A stretch of DNA of 64,000 nt from Lepidodermella squamata (taxonomy: Eukaryota > Gastrotricha): the NCBI GenBank assembly GCA_047495785.1, contig JBLDXI010000021.1, forward strand, positions 1,116,001-1,180,000, given 5' to 3'. Every line of letters begins with the position of its first letter. The stretch's first letter is position 1. This document shows positions 46,466 to 57,142 of this stretch, piece after piece. The notes under the pieces are model-generated. The model searched no databases. It had not been told where the DNA came from and worked only from the letters and a program-made list of their open reading frames with translations. The position numbers and the translations under genes are program-made.

Positions 46466-48745
46466 ATTGGTAATTTGTTGTTCATGGCACTTGTGATTCA
46501 ATTTTTCCATTATCTTCAGTTTACAAAAATATGCATGTAATATAGCAATTTGCGACCGATTAATAATTTGGAAAAGCATACACATTATATACAGCTTATT
46601 AATTCCCCAATGCCTTCATGTAATTCTTCATATACCCGTGATCCGTGATCTGAAATAAAGGGAAGGAATTTGGTGGAACCCTAAAACCAGGCTTGCCAAG
46701 TATTTGAATTTTCTTGCCTCTCTAAATGCTGAACGGATGATACGCTTTGAACTCTTGATACGGAGGGTCATGGGGCTCAGTAAAACCGCTCCTTTGTGAA
46801 AGCAGTAGTTCAAGGTGACTTTTACCTACTGTCATTTTTTAAACGAATTCTAACTACCCCGCAAATCCTAAAATCAACTAGGATCCAGGCAAAGTGTTAT
46901 GTGGCTGAAATCGCAAAGGCCGCGACAGCATGACGCCCCTCCAAGTTCCAAGTTTCTCAAGAGAAAAACCTGATCAGTATCGCGGTGGCTGCCAGGAAGA
47001 GATTTCGACGACCTCAATTTTGTCACATTTTTATTTTAGCACGTTAAATTGCTTTTGGATAAAATCGGGTTCTCGCTGTTTTTAGTGACTCTCCTAAGAT
47101 TCTCGAGAAAATACGTTTTCTGGGGCGTTTCGAGGCCAATTTCGTGCAAAATGCTGCCCAAATTAGTGAGAATTTCTAGCCATGGAGAAATTCATTGCAG
47201 CCATAATTCAATTTCCCTATGGCAAAATTTTACCACGCGCATGTAGGAATAGATAAAAAATATCTTGTTGTCACAAGCAGCAGATGTCAAGCTGTTATTT
47301 AACTCTCTTACCTATTATTCACGCAAAACTATCTAAGACGTAGGCTAAGAAGAAGAACCTAATTTCCTACCATAGCCGGCAATATTCCTTCGACTACGAA
47401 AAAGCCGTGAAAGAAAAAAGACACTCAATTTTTTGCAAACTGGCCTCTCACGGGTCATTGGTGTCCAAAGGAAACCATCGGGCATCCGTTAATTTTCAGA
47501 TAGAATTGTGCCGGGTCACCAAGGTTCGCCCATTGTTAGGAAGAACGAAACAGAAAAACGGTTACCGTATTACCGCGTTTATATCTTACATCACTGCTGT
47601 AATCGATTTACTCATCTCAACTCGTCTCCGACTTGTTTCGATTCGAAAATCTCGGCCGGCTCCGTTCAGATATGAACGGAGCCTCCTTTCTCTTGTTATA
47701 TCATATTTTATCATACAATTGTAGGGTTCCAACAGTGAATTTGAGAAGTTTGTGTTTTGTTTCATCAGACACTTATAGAACGGGTCTTGCTGGATGGTGC
47801 CCCGGTACTGCATGAGCCCTTCAGCCATCCGATCGGACGCGAGAAAATCAATTTATTCAATGATCAGACAATCTCTCGGAGAGATTGTCTGATCATTGAA
47901 TAAACGACCCCAAAACAATCGAAAAAACACTGAACTTCAGCCATGATCTCTTGCTTATATATTTTATTTTATACATGCTGAGGGCCCGAGTCCGAATTCT
48001 GCCCGTACGCAGACGGGTAGCATCGAATCGCCGCTCCGCGCTCGGGCCGCTTTAAAACATGCCCGTATGCGACGTTTACTGTAAATTTAACAAAAAGTCG
48101 AAAGAATCACGCTTCACCACACACGGGCACGGCGGAGAACAATGGGAACCAGCGCTATTATTCAGCCGGCCCAATCCCGGCGTCCCGAGTAGCGCTGGTT
48201 CCAGGTGGGGCGGGAAGTGCGGGAAACCAGAGAAAATTGCTGAATGCTCTGCGGAAGATACGGACGAGTCTGGCTGTGCGGGCAGAATAAAAAATGTACA
48301 TGGGCAGTGCCCGGCTTTTTTGCGTTCGGACAGGCCGGGCTGAATATAAAAATACACCCATACGGGCATATTCCGTGATAATGATATTCTGTCTCGGTTT
48401 GCTTCCCTTTTTGAGTGAAGGATACGTAATGAATCATTACAATTATCAATTGCGATTATTCAGATAAAAAACGAATTCAATTGATCACTATTCTGGAGTA
48501 ATAACCAATAAAAATTTCAAAATTTTACAATTCTTCTTCTTCACAGCCTTTTTGTCCTGGATAGTTCTGTGATGAGTAATACTTGACTGGAGAAAGAAAA
48601 AGAACTCAACACCTGCTGCTTGTGACAACAATTGTAATACCAGTGTTATACTTCAATCGATCAGACTTGCATTTTTTCGTATTTTTGGCAGCAAAATGCT
48701 GTGTCATCAGCGTTCCCTATACCGTGTGGACGGACCTAGATGTTT
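46466..48745. other. Gene-poor region
   Basis: No supportable gene. It contains a hairpin GGCTCCGTTCA/TGAACGGAGCC near 47656-47683, the palindrome at 47852, and a GC-rich block (48058-48370) bounded by ATGCCCGTATG and CATACGGGCAT and holding the pair GGAACCAGCGCTA/TAGCGCTGGTTCC. That block may be another small inverted-repeat element. Frames here are short and overlap on both strands. Confidence 0.4.
47852..47904. repeat. Perfect 26-bp palindrome with one-base centre
   Basis: Arms 47852-47877 and 47879-47904 are exact reverse complements (TTTATTCAATGATCAGACAA then TCTCTC on the left), separated by a single G at 47878. Confidence 0.95.
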
Positions 48746-50024
48746 TCATCGGAACAACAATAACTTTTATCGGACTGTTTTTACTTAATTCATCGGAAAG
48801 TCAAAAATAAGAATATTTTTAACTTAAACCGTCGGAAAAATAGTGATTCATAGCTACATCGCTTATTACGAGCTTATTTTATCGGAAGGTTTGCTGCTTT
48901 CATCGGAATATTACATAGTAGTAGAAGTAATGTAAATATTTTTATACGACACCTTAAAAGGTTTTTTCATCAAACTGAAAAGCTATTCCCGATTTGTTCA
49001 TTTGGACTTTCAAATAAAAAGCAAGACGAGGAGGAGGAGAGTTTCGGCGGTGGCGAATAGGAGAATCTTGTCGGTGTATAAGACGACCGCGGTATCGTCG
49101 ATGATGACGACGATTTCGATGTTGAATCGAGCGAAATCGAATATATTACATGTACTAGATACTACATGCTACCTCCTGGTATGTCGTTTCAGATGGCGAA
49201 GAAATTTATTAAAGATAATTAGGACGACCTCTGGATTGATACCAATAAGCGAAGCGCGACAAAAGCAGCTTGGTACTATATAGTCACTTGCTACAATTGC
49301 TGCATGAAATTCCGATGTCATAAGTCAAAATTTAGTTTTCAAGATAGCAGACTGGCGCCTTGAGACACGGTGCACAGCATGCTCACCCTTGTTCAACTCG
49401 CTAGTGATTACGACGATGAGGTGAGTTTCCGACGCTTTTAGTCAAATTTGACCGCTGTAAAAAGAAAAGTGTATCTTTCGCGCTGTTGTAATCATTTTCA
49501 GCTATTTTCAGCGAAAGGCGAGTCTTGAGGTAAAACAGGATTCTGATTTAAATTTATATCAGTATGCCGTTTGAGTCGTAGATTCCGAATTTCGCATCCC
49601 GAATCTTCAGTCGAAGCTGAGACTAGACGGGGTCGCAGCTAGTTCACGTCGCGGAAGAACTCGGTATTTTTTTACAGTAGAATTCAGTAAAGCATTTACC
49701 GTATGTACTGTCGGACGTTTTCTGAAGTGCGGGTCTTCTGCGACGCTGTTCGCTTATTGGCCATTCATTTTCAGCCTTCAATTGATGTTGGAGGTCGAGG
49801 TGGAGGGCCGCGGTGGCCGTCTTGGGCTAGCGTGATTTTTTTGTTAGGAAGGTAGCATTAATAAATGATGAGGCAATAGTTGCCTTATTACATCGGAATA
49901 TTCAATAAAACCAGAATAATGCTTTTCCGATGAAAATAGACGTTTTTCGTGTATAACTAATTATTCCGATAAGTCCGATGGTTTAAGTTAAAACGGTTCG
50001 ATGAAAGTTATTGTTGTTCCGATG
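48746..50024. mobile_element. Inverted-repeat element with CATCGGA-rich ends, about 1.28 kb
   Basis: The left end begins CATCGGAACAACAATAACTT at about 48746 and the right end is its complement up to about 50024. Subterminal zones 48746-48915 and 49885-50024 carry repeated TCATCGGAA or TTATCGGA words in opposite orientation. The centre (about 49000-49860) shows no recognisable transposase. Outer limits are approximate. Confidence 0.75.
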
Positions 50025-50132
50025 ATTTGAAGTTACTTCGTGTGGACTTGATAAATACCACCGCCATAATTCGTGAAAATTCATTATCGGCATTTTCTTT
50101 TTATCAACTTGATATTCATATTGTCATTTTAA

Positions 50133-50501
50133 ATGGCTAGACTCCTGCTCCCTGCATTGGCTGTTTTCATGGCGATCAATTCAGCCATCGAGGCGCAAAG
50201 TCCTAGTAAGTTTCCTAGTGTCGGCTGATGCTTTAAATGCGGCTTTTTATGCCATTTACTTTCAGCTATTGCTGGCTACCAATATAATGCAAAAACCTGT
50301 AGCTCGACGACCAATTTTAATGTTATTGGTTTTTCACCGTCGACTCCGCGTCCAACCGTTCAGGCGTGCGCTGACTCTTGTACCAAGAATGCAAATTGTC
50401 GAGCTTTCCAGTACTATTCTACCAATCTCTGTAAAATATTCACTTCCTGCGTCAACAAGTACGACGCCCCTGCTGGTGATCTTAATTACTTGAGGATCTA
50501 G
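50133..50501 (+). CDS. Small secreted PAN/apple-like protein
   Basis: Two exons, 50133-50205 and 50266-50501; 102 residues. Signal peptide MARLLLPALAVFMAINSAIEA, then one domain with six Cys: KTCSS, VQACADSCTKNANCRAFQYY, NLCKIFTSC. The C-x3-C-x5-C-x-AF-Y pattern is that of PAN/apple domains (as in plasminogen-related and nematode surface proteins), which bind carbohydrate or protein. It is secreted and consists only of this domain. It sits alone between two transposon-rich stretches. Confidence 0.75.
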
Positions 50502-50805
50502 CGTGCCGCAGGGCAGTTTTCGTGCTGAGAGAATGAAATTCGGATGCATAAGTAGCTATTACGCTTTTGCTTGAAGATTTGCAGCATGTGGAGCGCAGAG
50601 CCATCTCATCGCTTGATTCTTCTTAGTTGCTTTGGAGTGGGAAATAAAGGAAATAAAGGCTGATAAGTAATACCTGGGAGGTTTTGAAAACAGCATGGGT
50701 GATGTCGTCGGTAGCATTGACATGGAATCACCCCGTGGCAACCCCGAGTGGATTTTTCCAGCTGGGGGGCCGGTGCCCCCCTGGCCCCCCCTAGTTACGC
50801 CCCTG

Positions 50806-52396
50806 CGTGGCGTGGGGTAACTGTGTGGCCGTAAAAGTCGCATTCCGGTCGATATCACATCGAGAAAAACCTTTTTCACAAAAAATTTTTCATAGGAATA
50901 TTCCTTGCCACCTGAGCTACAACTCTCTAAAATCGTTTTTTAACTGACATGGAAGGTCAGTACCAACGCGTTCATTTTAGGCGCTGAGATTTTGAGCATT
51001 TATAACAGGGAATTCTGGGATCGGAGGAAGACGCCAATTTCACAGAAAGGTTCCTCTCGGTGATATCTTTCAAATGACACCTTGAACTCAGAAAACTGAT
51101 GTCTCAACCGCGATCGGTAATTACCCGAATTTAGTGCGGTAGAGGACCCCGCCCTAATTTCGGCCGCTTTTCAGGTTTTTCCTACTTTGCCAGCGAGGTG
51201 ATTTTTTAGAAAATATTCGGCAAAAGCAAAATTAAAGAGGCGTTCTTAGGCTATCGAATGCCGCTTTCCGCAAGTCCGGACGATTTTACCTTGATTTATG
51301 GCTAATTTTTTAGTCACCCAGACACCCGGCCGGAATTAGGAAGCGGGGTGCCCTAATTTCGGCCACCTTATCCAGGTACACTAATACCATAAGTTTGGTA
51401 TCGTTAGATTCGTCTCAAAAAGCTGACTATAAAAACCGCCTTTGTTGCTTCACCTGTGAGCTTATCCTTGACGACGTGATGCCTGAAACTCAAACTAGTT
51501 TTGACAGGTACAAGTTTGATAACTTGTTTTCTATCTAATAGCCTAACTGCGGTTGACTTTCTAAAATTCTGGAAAAATATATCTAAAAAATCGCTTGCCT
51601 CCTGTAGAATGAAAGTATCGATTTTGTTTTCCCGAATTCAATTCCACTATTGACTGCTAATTTTTGGAATCGAACCCTCGAAAACCCTAAAATTGGCCCT
51701 CTCGATCTCTTCACCTGGGCGGTTTTAGATAGAATATTTTATACCAAAATGAAGCTGGCATTTAGCTGGTAATTATTGATGTGAAAGCAGTAAATTTTAA
51801 AGAGCCAGTTTCATGTAAATTATACCTGCAAAGTAGCGGTAACAGAGCACTCGAGAAGCGACATAAGCCCGCTCGCTCGCATTTAGAATTATTTTTTTGC
51901 GATCACGTGCTTGAAAAATCATGAAACAGATGGGTTCAACAATGCAAATTTCTTGAATTGCGTGCAAATAAAACTGCTGCACAGCACTTTGAGTCCAAAT
52001 TTCGGCCGGTGGCCGAAGTTAGGGCGCAGCGGCCGAATTTAGGAAGCGGCCGAAATTAGGGCGGGGTCCTCTAACTTGGCCGATTTTTAACGTGCGAAAT
52101 GCGCACTAAAATGTGGCCTAGACATGGGAGGGCGTGATGAATCATCACCCTAGTTTCTGCCAGATGGTTTATCGCCAAGTGAAATAGCCATGCGGCCAAG
52201 TTACCCCACTTGGTCAAGATCACTTCAACCTCCACAGAATCGAATGATTTTATCGGTCGTCGACCGGGTTTTGACCAACCGATTGAGAATTGAGCGGAGA
52301 TTTTTTTGGTATAAAATTTAAAGCGAAACAAGTTACCGGAGACGTAAGAGGTTCAATAGACCATAATATTTCCGGCCAAGTTACCCCACACCACGG
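50806..52396. mobile_element. Outer inverted-repeat element carrying a nested MITE
   Basis: CGTGGCGTGGGGTAACTGTG (50806 on) and, in reverse complement, CCGTGGTGTGGGGTAACTTG ending near 52396 are similar ends. A further internal word AAGTTACCCCACTTGG occurs at about 52196. The element would be about 1.6 kb and contain the element at 51141-52072. Ends are imperfect, so the limits are tentative. Confidence 0.5.
51141..52072. mobile_element. TA-flanked MITE, family Y, complete copy
   Basis: Perfect 29-bp terminal inverted repeats: 51141-51169 (AGAGGACCCCGCCCTAATTT then CGGCCGCTT) and 52044-52072, next to TA dinucleotides on both sides, as in Tc1/mariner-type insertions. The word CCCTAATTTCGGCC recurs inside. 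The 5' half (about 51170-51400) is shared with repeats at about 56927 and 63697. No transposase frame. Confidence 0.88.
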
Positions 52397-52642
52397 TATG
52401 GATCGAAAAGCCGATGGCTAAGGTTTATCCGTGATTAATACCAAGAAAGACCAAACCGTAGAAAAATGGGCACCCTTAAATGTGGAAATGAATATGTTTT
52501 CTGTGTTTCACTCCTCGCGAATGATGGACGAGAAAGTTTCGGGTTTTGAGGAATGCGAAGGGAAGGCGGGCTACAAATTTAGTCCCAACAGCCGATAAAA
52601 TCCTAATTTTGTTATAGCAGAATTCAAATTATGTGATATCAC

Positions 52643-52781
52643 GGGCGTTGACAGCAATACAGTCATGCTTCGCACCCTGGTGGACTGGTTCGCCTTCACG
52701 CAAATGGATTGTAGGCAGCAAAAGCGGCTTCGTCAAAACTACCGGTCTACCTACGTGTGTTCCAACCCGTTTGTTTGCGCA
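52643..52781 (+). pseudogene. Fragment of a fucosyltransferase-like gene
   Basis: About 139 nt closely matching 46237-46380 of the glycosyltransferase exon 2 (shared blocks GGCAGCAAAAGCGGCTTCGT and TTCGCACC-TGGTGGACTGG). A 5-nt deletion where the parent has GTGGATGCCATTGTAGG breaks the frame, and no other exon part is present. A dead, partial duplicate. Confidence 0.88.
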
Positions 52782-53337
52782 AGTTGCTTATTCGATGTTT
52801 ACTTGTCGACATGTCGTTAGCGTCGTTGAATAACTCGGATTTAGGCTTGTTTACATCCATTTCAAGGTGATAGGTGACAAGACACCGAACTACGCCGAAA
52901 AACACTTTTTTGTATGAAATAAGACCAGCTTACGGTAATTTTCAACATTTTACACAATATTGCTTATTCATTTTCCTGTAATTCATTCAATTTATAACCG
53001 TGATCGTAAAATAAAAAATTTAATTGTCTTCTGACGTGATGAAATAAAGCTTTATCAATTTGTTTGGCAATCCGGAACTGCAATAATTTTTGCACTTATC
53101 GCCGCACACCCTGTTGGAGCATCGTGAGAATTAGATAGCATTAATTGTGTGTCCAAACTGCTCTCTTTTATATTATTTCTTGACTGATATTTTGAAACAG
53201 CTTGTCCTCTATTCCTATTACGCGAATACGCCTTCATGAGTAAACAGGAAAAATATTAGATAAAAGTGGGCTTTACCGCCACAGCAGCTGTATAGTTGAT
53301 GGATGTAAAGCAGTGTTGCTGATAGCTGTCTACAAAA
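52782..53337. other. Intergenic, nothing recognised
   Basis: Spacer between the pseudogene fragment and ACE-like 4; no feature supported. Confidence 0.4.
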
Positions 53338-55843
53338 ATGAAACAATTAATCCTAGGTTTAAGCCTAGCTATTGCACTGGTGAGTATATGGCTATTTCAC
53401 CCCAGAACAGCAAAGTATTTTTTTATTTAAAAAATTCAAGGGTGTGCTCGAAGCTGCCCAGACGCCGAAATGTCCCGATGGCCAAACGGTAGTGACTGAT
53501 TTGGCACAAATTCAGCAGCTCGTTACCGCTTGGAACGACAGCGTAACGAATCAGCAAATTATTGCTATCACTGCTGAATGGAACTGGGCGAGCAATTTGA
53601 CGGATTACAATCTTGATATTAAGGTAGATTTTTTTAATCAAAGTTCGAATAATCTTTTATTCCTATTTCGATTTCAGTCGCAAAAGAATGCCGAACTAGC
53701 TGTGCTGTTGAAGAAGGTTTGGAATGAAGCAATTTGCGTTGATTGCTCGAAGGCGCCATGCCCAGCTGATATTGCTCGTTCGGTTAGGTCGTACCAAAGT
53801 ATCGACTTGTCGGCCCTTCCTGACGATATCTACAGCGAGGTTCATTTTTAAATATTTGTTCGCGATTTCCAACATTTTCTGTAATTTTTCTCAGTACACC
53901 TACGTCCAAGCGACGATGGAAGACATTTACGGCAAGGCCAAGGTCTGCCGAAAAACCGCATCAGGCTCTGAGGAGTGTTTGCCTCTAGAACCAGGTACTT
54001 ATTTTCCGAACATTTTGTGAAATATTACATAATTTATTTTGGCTAAGACCTTACCAACATCATTTCGAACTCGCGCGATTATTGCGAACTTCAATGGGCC
54101 TGGCATGGCTGGCGAAATGAGAGTGGCAAGAAAATGCGAGGCTACTTCACATCTTACGCTCATTTGCAAAACGAAGCGGCTCGAGCGAATGGTGATTTTT
54201 TCAAATTGTTTGGAAATTTTCGTGCATTCAATCAAACTAGGGTTCGACAATGCTAAGGAAATGTGGACCAAGTCCTACTGGACTGATGAGCCTGATTTTT
54301 TCAACCAGGTCGAAGAGGCGTGGCAGGCAGTTCGCCCGCTCTATCAGCAGCTGCACGCCTTTGTTCGCAGCAAACTTCGCGCTTATTACAGCAAATTCCC
54401 GTTCCCAAAGAGCGGCCACATTCCCGCTCATATTCTCGGCAACATGTGGGCTCAGGATTGGGGAGCTATTTCCAGCCTAGTCACACCCCACCCGAACGCT
54501 CCTTCGATTGATATCACTGCTCTTTTGCGTGATAAGGGCATCAAGGAACTCGACTTGTACAAGATGTCCGACGACTTCTTCCAGTCTATCGGCCTCGACC
54601 CGATGACTGCCGATTTCTGGAAAAATTCAATCCTACTCAAGCCGCAAGATCGTGAAATGGTATATTGAAACATTGAGAAAAATTCAACTTTAATCTTGAA
54701 ATTTTCACTACAGATTTGCCATGCGTCTGCTTGGGACTTTTACCAGCAAACCGATTTCCGCATCAAGCAGTGCACTGAGGTCACCCAGGCCCAATTTCAG
54801 ACTGTTCACCACGAAATGGGCCACATTCAGTACTTCATGCAGTACAAAAATCAACGAATTGAATTCCGAAATGGCGCCAACCCCGGTTTCCATGAAGCTA
54901 TGGGTGACCTTATTGCGTTGTCAGTCATGACACCCGACCACCTTAAAACAATTGGCCTATTGCCAGCAGACTTTAAAGTCAGCGATGGTAAGAAAAAAAA
55001 TGCCCCACTTGATCAAATTTATGGCAATTATTTATCCAGAGACATATTTGAATTCGATGATGACTATGGCTCTGAAGAAAATCGTTTTCCTACCATTCGG
55101 TTACTTACTCGACCGATATCGGTGGGGAGTTTTCGAGAAAACGACGTCATTCAACAACCTGAATGCTGATTGGTGGAAGATTAGGTGCTCGATGCAGGGC
55201 CTGTCGTCGCCAGTTACTAGGTCAGAGGACGATTTCGACCCAGGAGCCAAGTACCACGTGCCGGCCTCAGTGCCTTACATTCGCTACTTCTTCTCCCACA
55301 TCGCGCAATTTCAATTCCACATTGCGATTTGCAAAGAAATGGGATTCACTGATAATTGGGACAGATGCGACATTTACAACGTAAAAAATGAATTTTTCCG
55401 TATCATGCGCCCTAATTTTCAATTTTTTCAGAATAAACAAGCCACGGAGAAACTTCGCAAGGCTATGGAGTACGGCCAGTCTGTGCCTTACCCAGATGTC
55501 CTCGAAGAGTTGACTGGAAGCCGCAAAATGGACGCTTCTGCTCTCCTGGCTTACTTCAAGCCTCTCCAGGAATTTCTGGAAAAAGCCAATGCTGGTTCGT
55601 TTTTTCCCGAAATTTTAAGGAGGATTATAATAATTCCGGTTTTTGAGTATAGCCAGCGGTGAATCAGTAGGCTGGAACGATGTTTGCAGCGACGCGCCAG
55701 CAAATACCTGCAGCTACGACCCACCGGCCCCTCCTACCGAGGCCCCTCCTACTGCAGCGCCTACAGCAGCGCCAACAACATCGGGTGCTCTCAAGATCAC
55801 CGGCCTTGTTTGGCTTGTGGCTTTCGCCTTGATTTTCGCGTAA
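53338..55843 (+). CDS. ACE-like peptidyl-dipeptidase 4 (M2 family), membrane-anchored
   Basis: Exons: 53338-53379, 53441-53623, 53678-53839, 53895-53994, 54048-54191, 54241-54659, 54714-54987, 55040-55380, 55432-55594 and 55653-55843; 672 residues. Signal peptide [14 protein letters not shown]. Zinc site [14 protein letters not shown] with the third ligand in GFHEAMGD, intact. Unlike ACE-like 1-3 it ends in a Pro/Ala/Thr stalk ([20 protein letters not shown]) and a hydrophobic tail, so it is probably GPI- or membrane-anchored. More introns than the 1-3 group. The intron 55381-55431 is 51 nt, in frame and free of stops, so its retention would only add 17 residues. The last acceptor is TATAG at 55652, which alone keeps [10 protein letters not shown]. 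Confidence 0.93.
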
Positions 55844-57142
55844 AAACCCTACTCAATTATTACGAACAATTGCTAGATTGATTTCCAGTGTTGAACTGCT
55901 ATATGATATAAATTCTTATTCGGCAAGTATGAAAATACGCGGCTTAGCATATGGATAATAAAAACAAACCGATGTTTCACTGGGGAATGAACATTTGTTG
56001 CCGCAATAAACATGACAGGTGCGCCGATAAAAAATCGCTTTGCGATAGGCTCCATATTACTATACTATAAATCGTCTTCCATTAACGATCTTTATGATCA
56101 TAGTGCAAACAGCTTCCTTTCATTTCTCATTACAAAAAAACGCAACAACCTAACAATTTTGCCAATATTGTTGAAAATCTCCAAAAAAATGTCAGACCTC
56201 AAGGACGATTTACAATCTCTTAAGAGAAATTTACTGCCTTCATGGTTTCGTGCCAGCTCTCGCTTAGTTATAATATACTTTTCTCGTGGTACTGCGATGT
56301 CTCTTGTTATGCAGCGATGGCTGCAATTGATATACGTAACTTCTGGATGGCGTCATCATCGCAGCTTCTCAGGAAGTAGTCGGCGCTCGGCACAAAAACT
56401 CGCCGCCTCGTTAAAGGCACACTGCAACGTAGTAATATATTACGAAAAATACCCTGTCATGCGCACACAGGTTGACTCCGTTAAGCGTTCTGTTTATCTG
56501 CGACTGAAGACTCGCGTACAAGTACTGCACCTCATCAGCAGGCTGTAGCGTAGATGGCGTAAATGTGAGAGGCGAGAGATGTGATGGGCCACGTTTTTAC
56601 GGGAAGTTTATTCATGCGCTCACTCTCTCACTCAACCACAATTGCGGACAAATAATAACACAACGCTGAGTCTCTTGAAATTTTAACCACAACGACGCGG
56701 TTCACTGGCATCAAATCAAATAATACTCTCCTTAATTTTATTCTGTTTATTATTTTTAATGAGGTATCAGCAAATGCAAAATTCTTGAGCCACTTTTATA
56801 TTACCTTTGAAAAAATCCGAGAATAAAAATTCACAATTCCTTAGGTTATTACGTAACGATCGTTTTCTTTCGCCTTATATACGATTATTATTACGAGTAA
56901 TTTTTCTCTTGATTTAGGTCGATTCTCATTGAGAAAATTTTCTAAATGCAATAGAGCATATATAGGCGGGTCACATTTTGGGTTTTCCTACTTTTAGCCA
57001 GTCAGTTGAATTTTTATAAAATATTCGGCAAATGAGAATTATAGAGGAGCTCTCGGGCTATCGAATGCCGGTTTCTGCAAGTCCATTATTCCTATTTAAT
57101 AAAGCTCGTTACCTATTCATTGTAGGTGGTTGAGGCAATAAA
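55844..57142. other. Intergenic with a family Y fragment
   Basis: A 178-codon open frame at 56012-56548 has no family likeness, many rare-looking runs and no splice support; I leave it uncalled. A repeat fragment lies at its right end (next entry). Confidence 0.35.
56927..57095 (+). repeat. Family Y repeat fragment, copy 2
   Basis: Shares ATTCTCATTGAGAA, AATGCAATAGAGCAT, TTTTCCTACTTT, AAAATATTCGGCAAA and CTATCGAATGCCGGTTTCTG with the copies at 51170 and 63697. It stops abruptly after TGCAAGTCC, 48 nt before the start of ACE-like 5. Confidence 0.85.

Noticed and set aside
47407-47828. Overlapping frames on both strands
   Set aside because: Basic, low-information products without family likeness or introns; a hairpin within the stretch explains the mirrored open frames.
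48059-48450. Several overlapping GC-rich frames
   Set aside because: Mutually overlapping on both strands in a GC-rich, inverted-repeat block; better explained as a small element than as protein coding.
56012-56548. 178-codon open frame on the plus strand
   Set aside because: No signal peptide, family motif or splice context; composition looks like translated AT-rich spacer, and it adjoins a repeat fragment.
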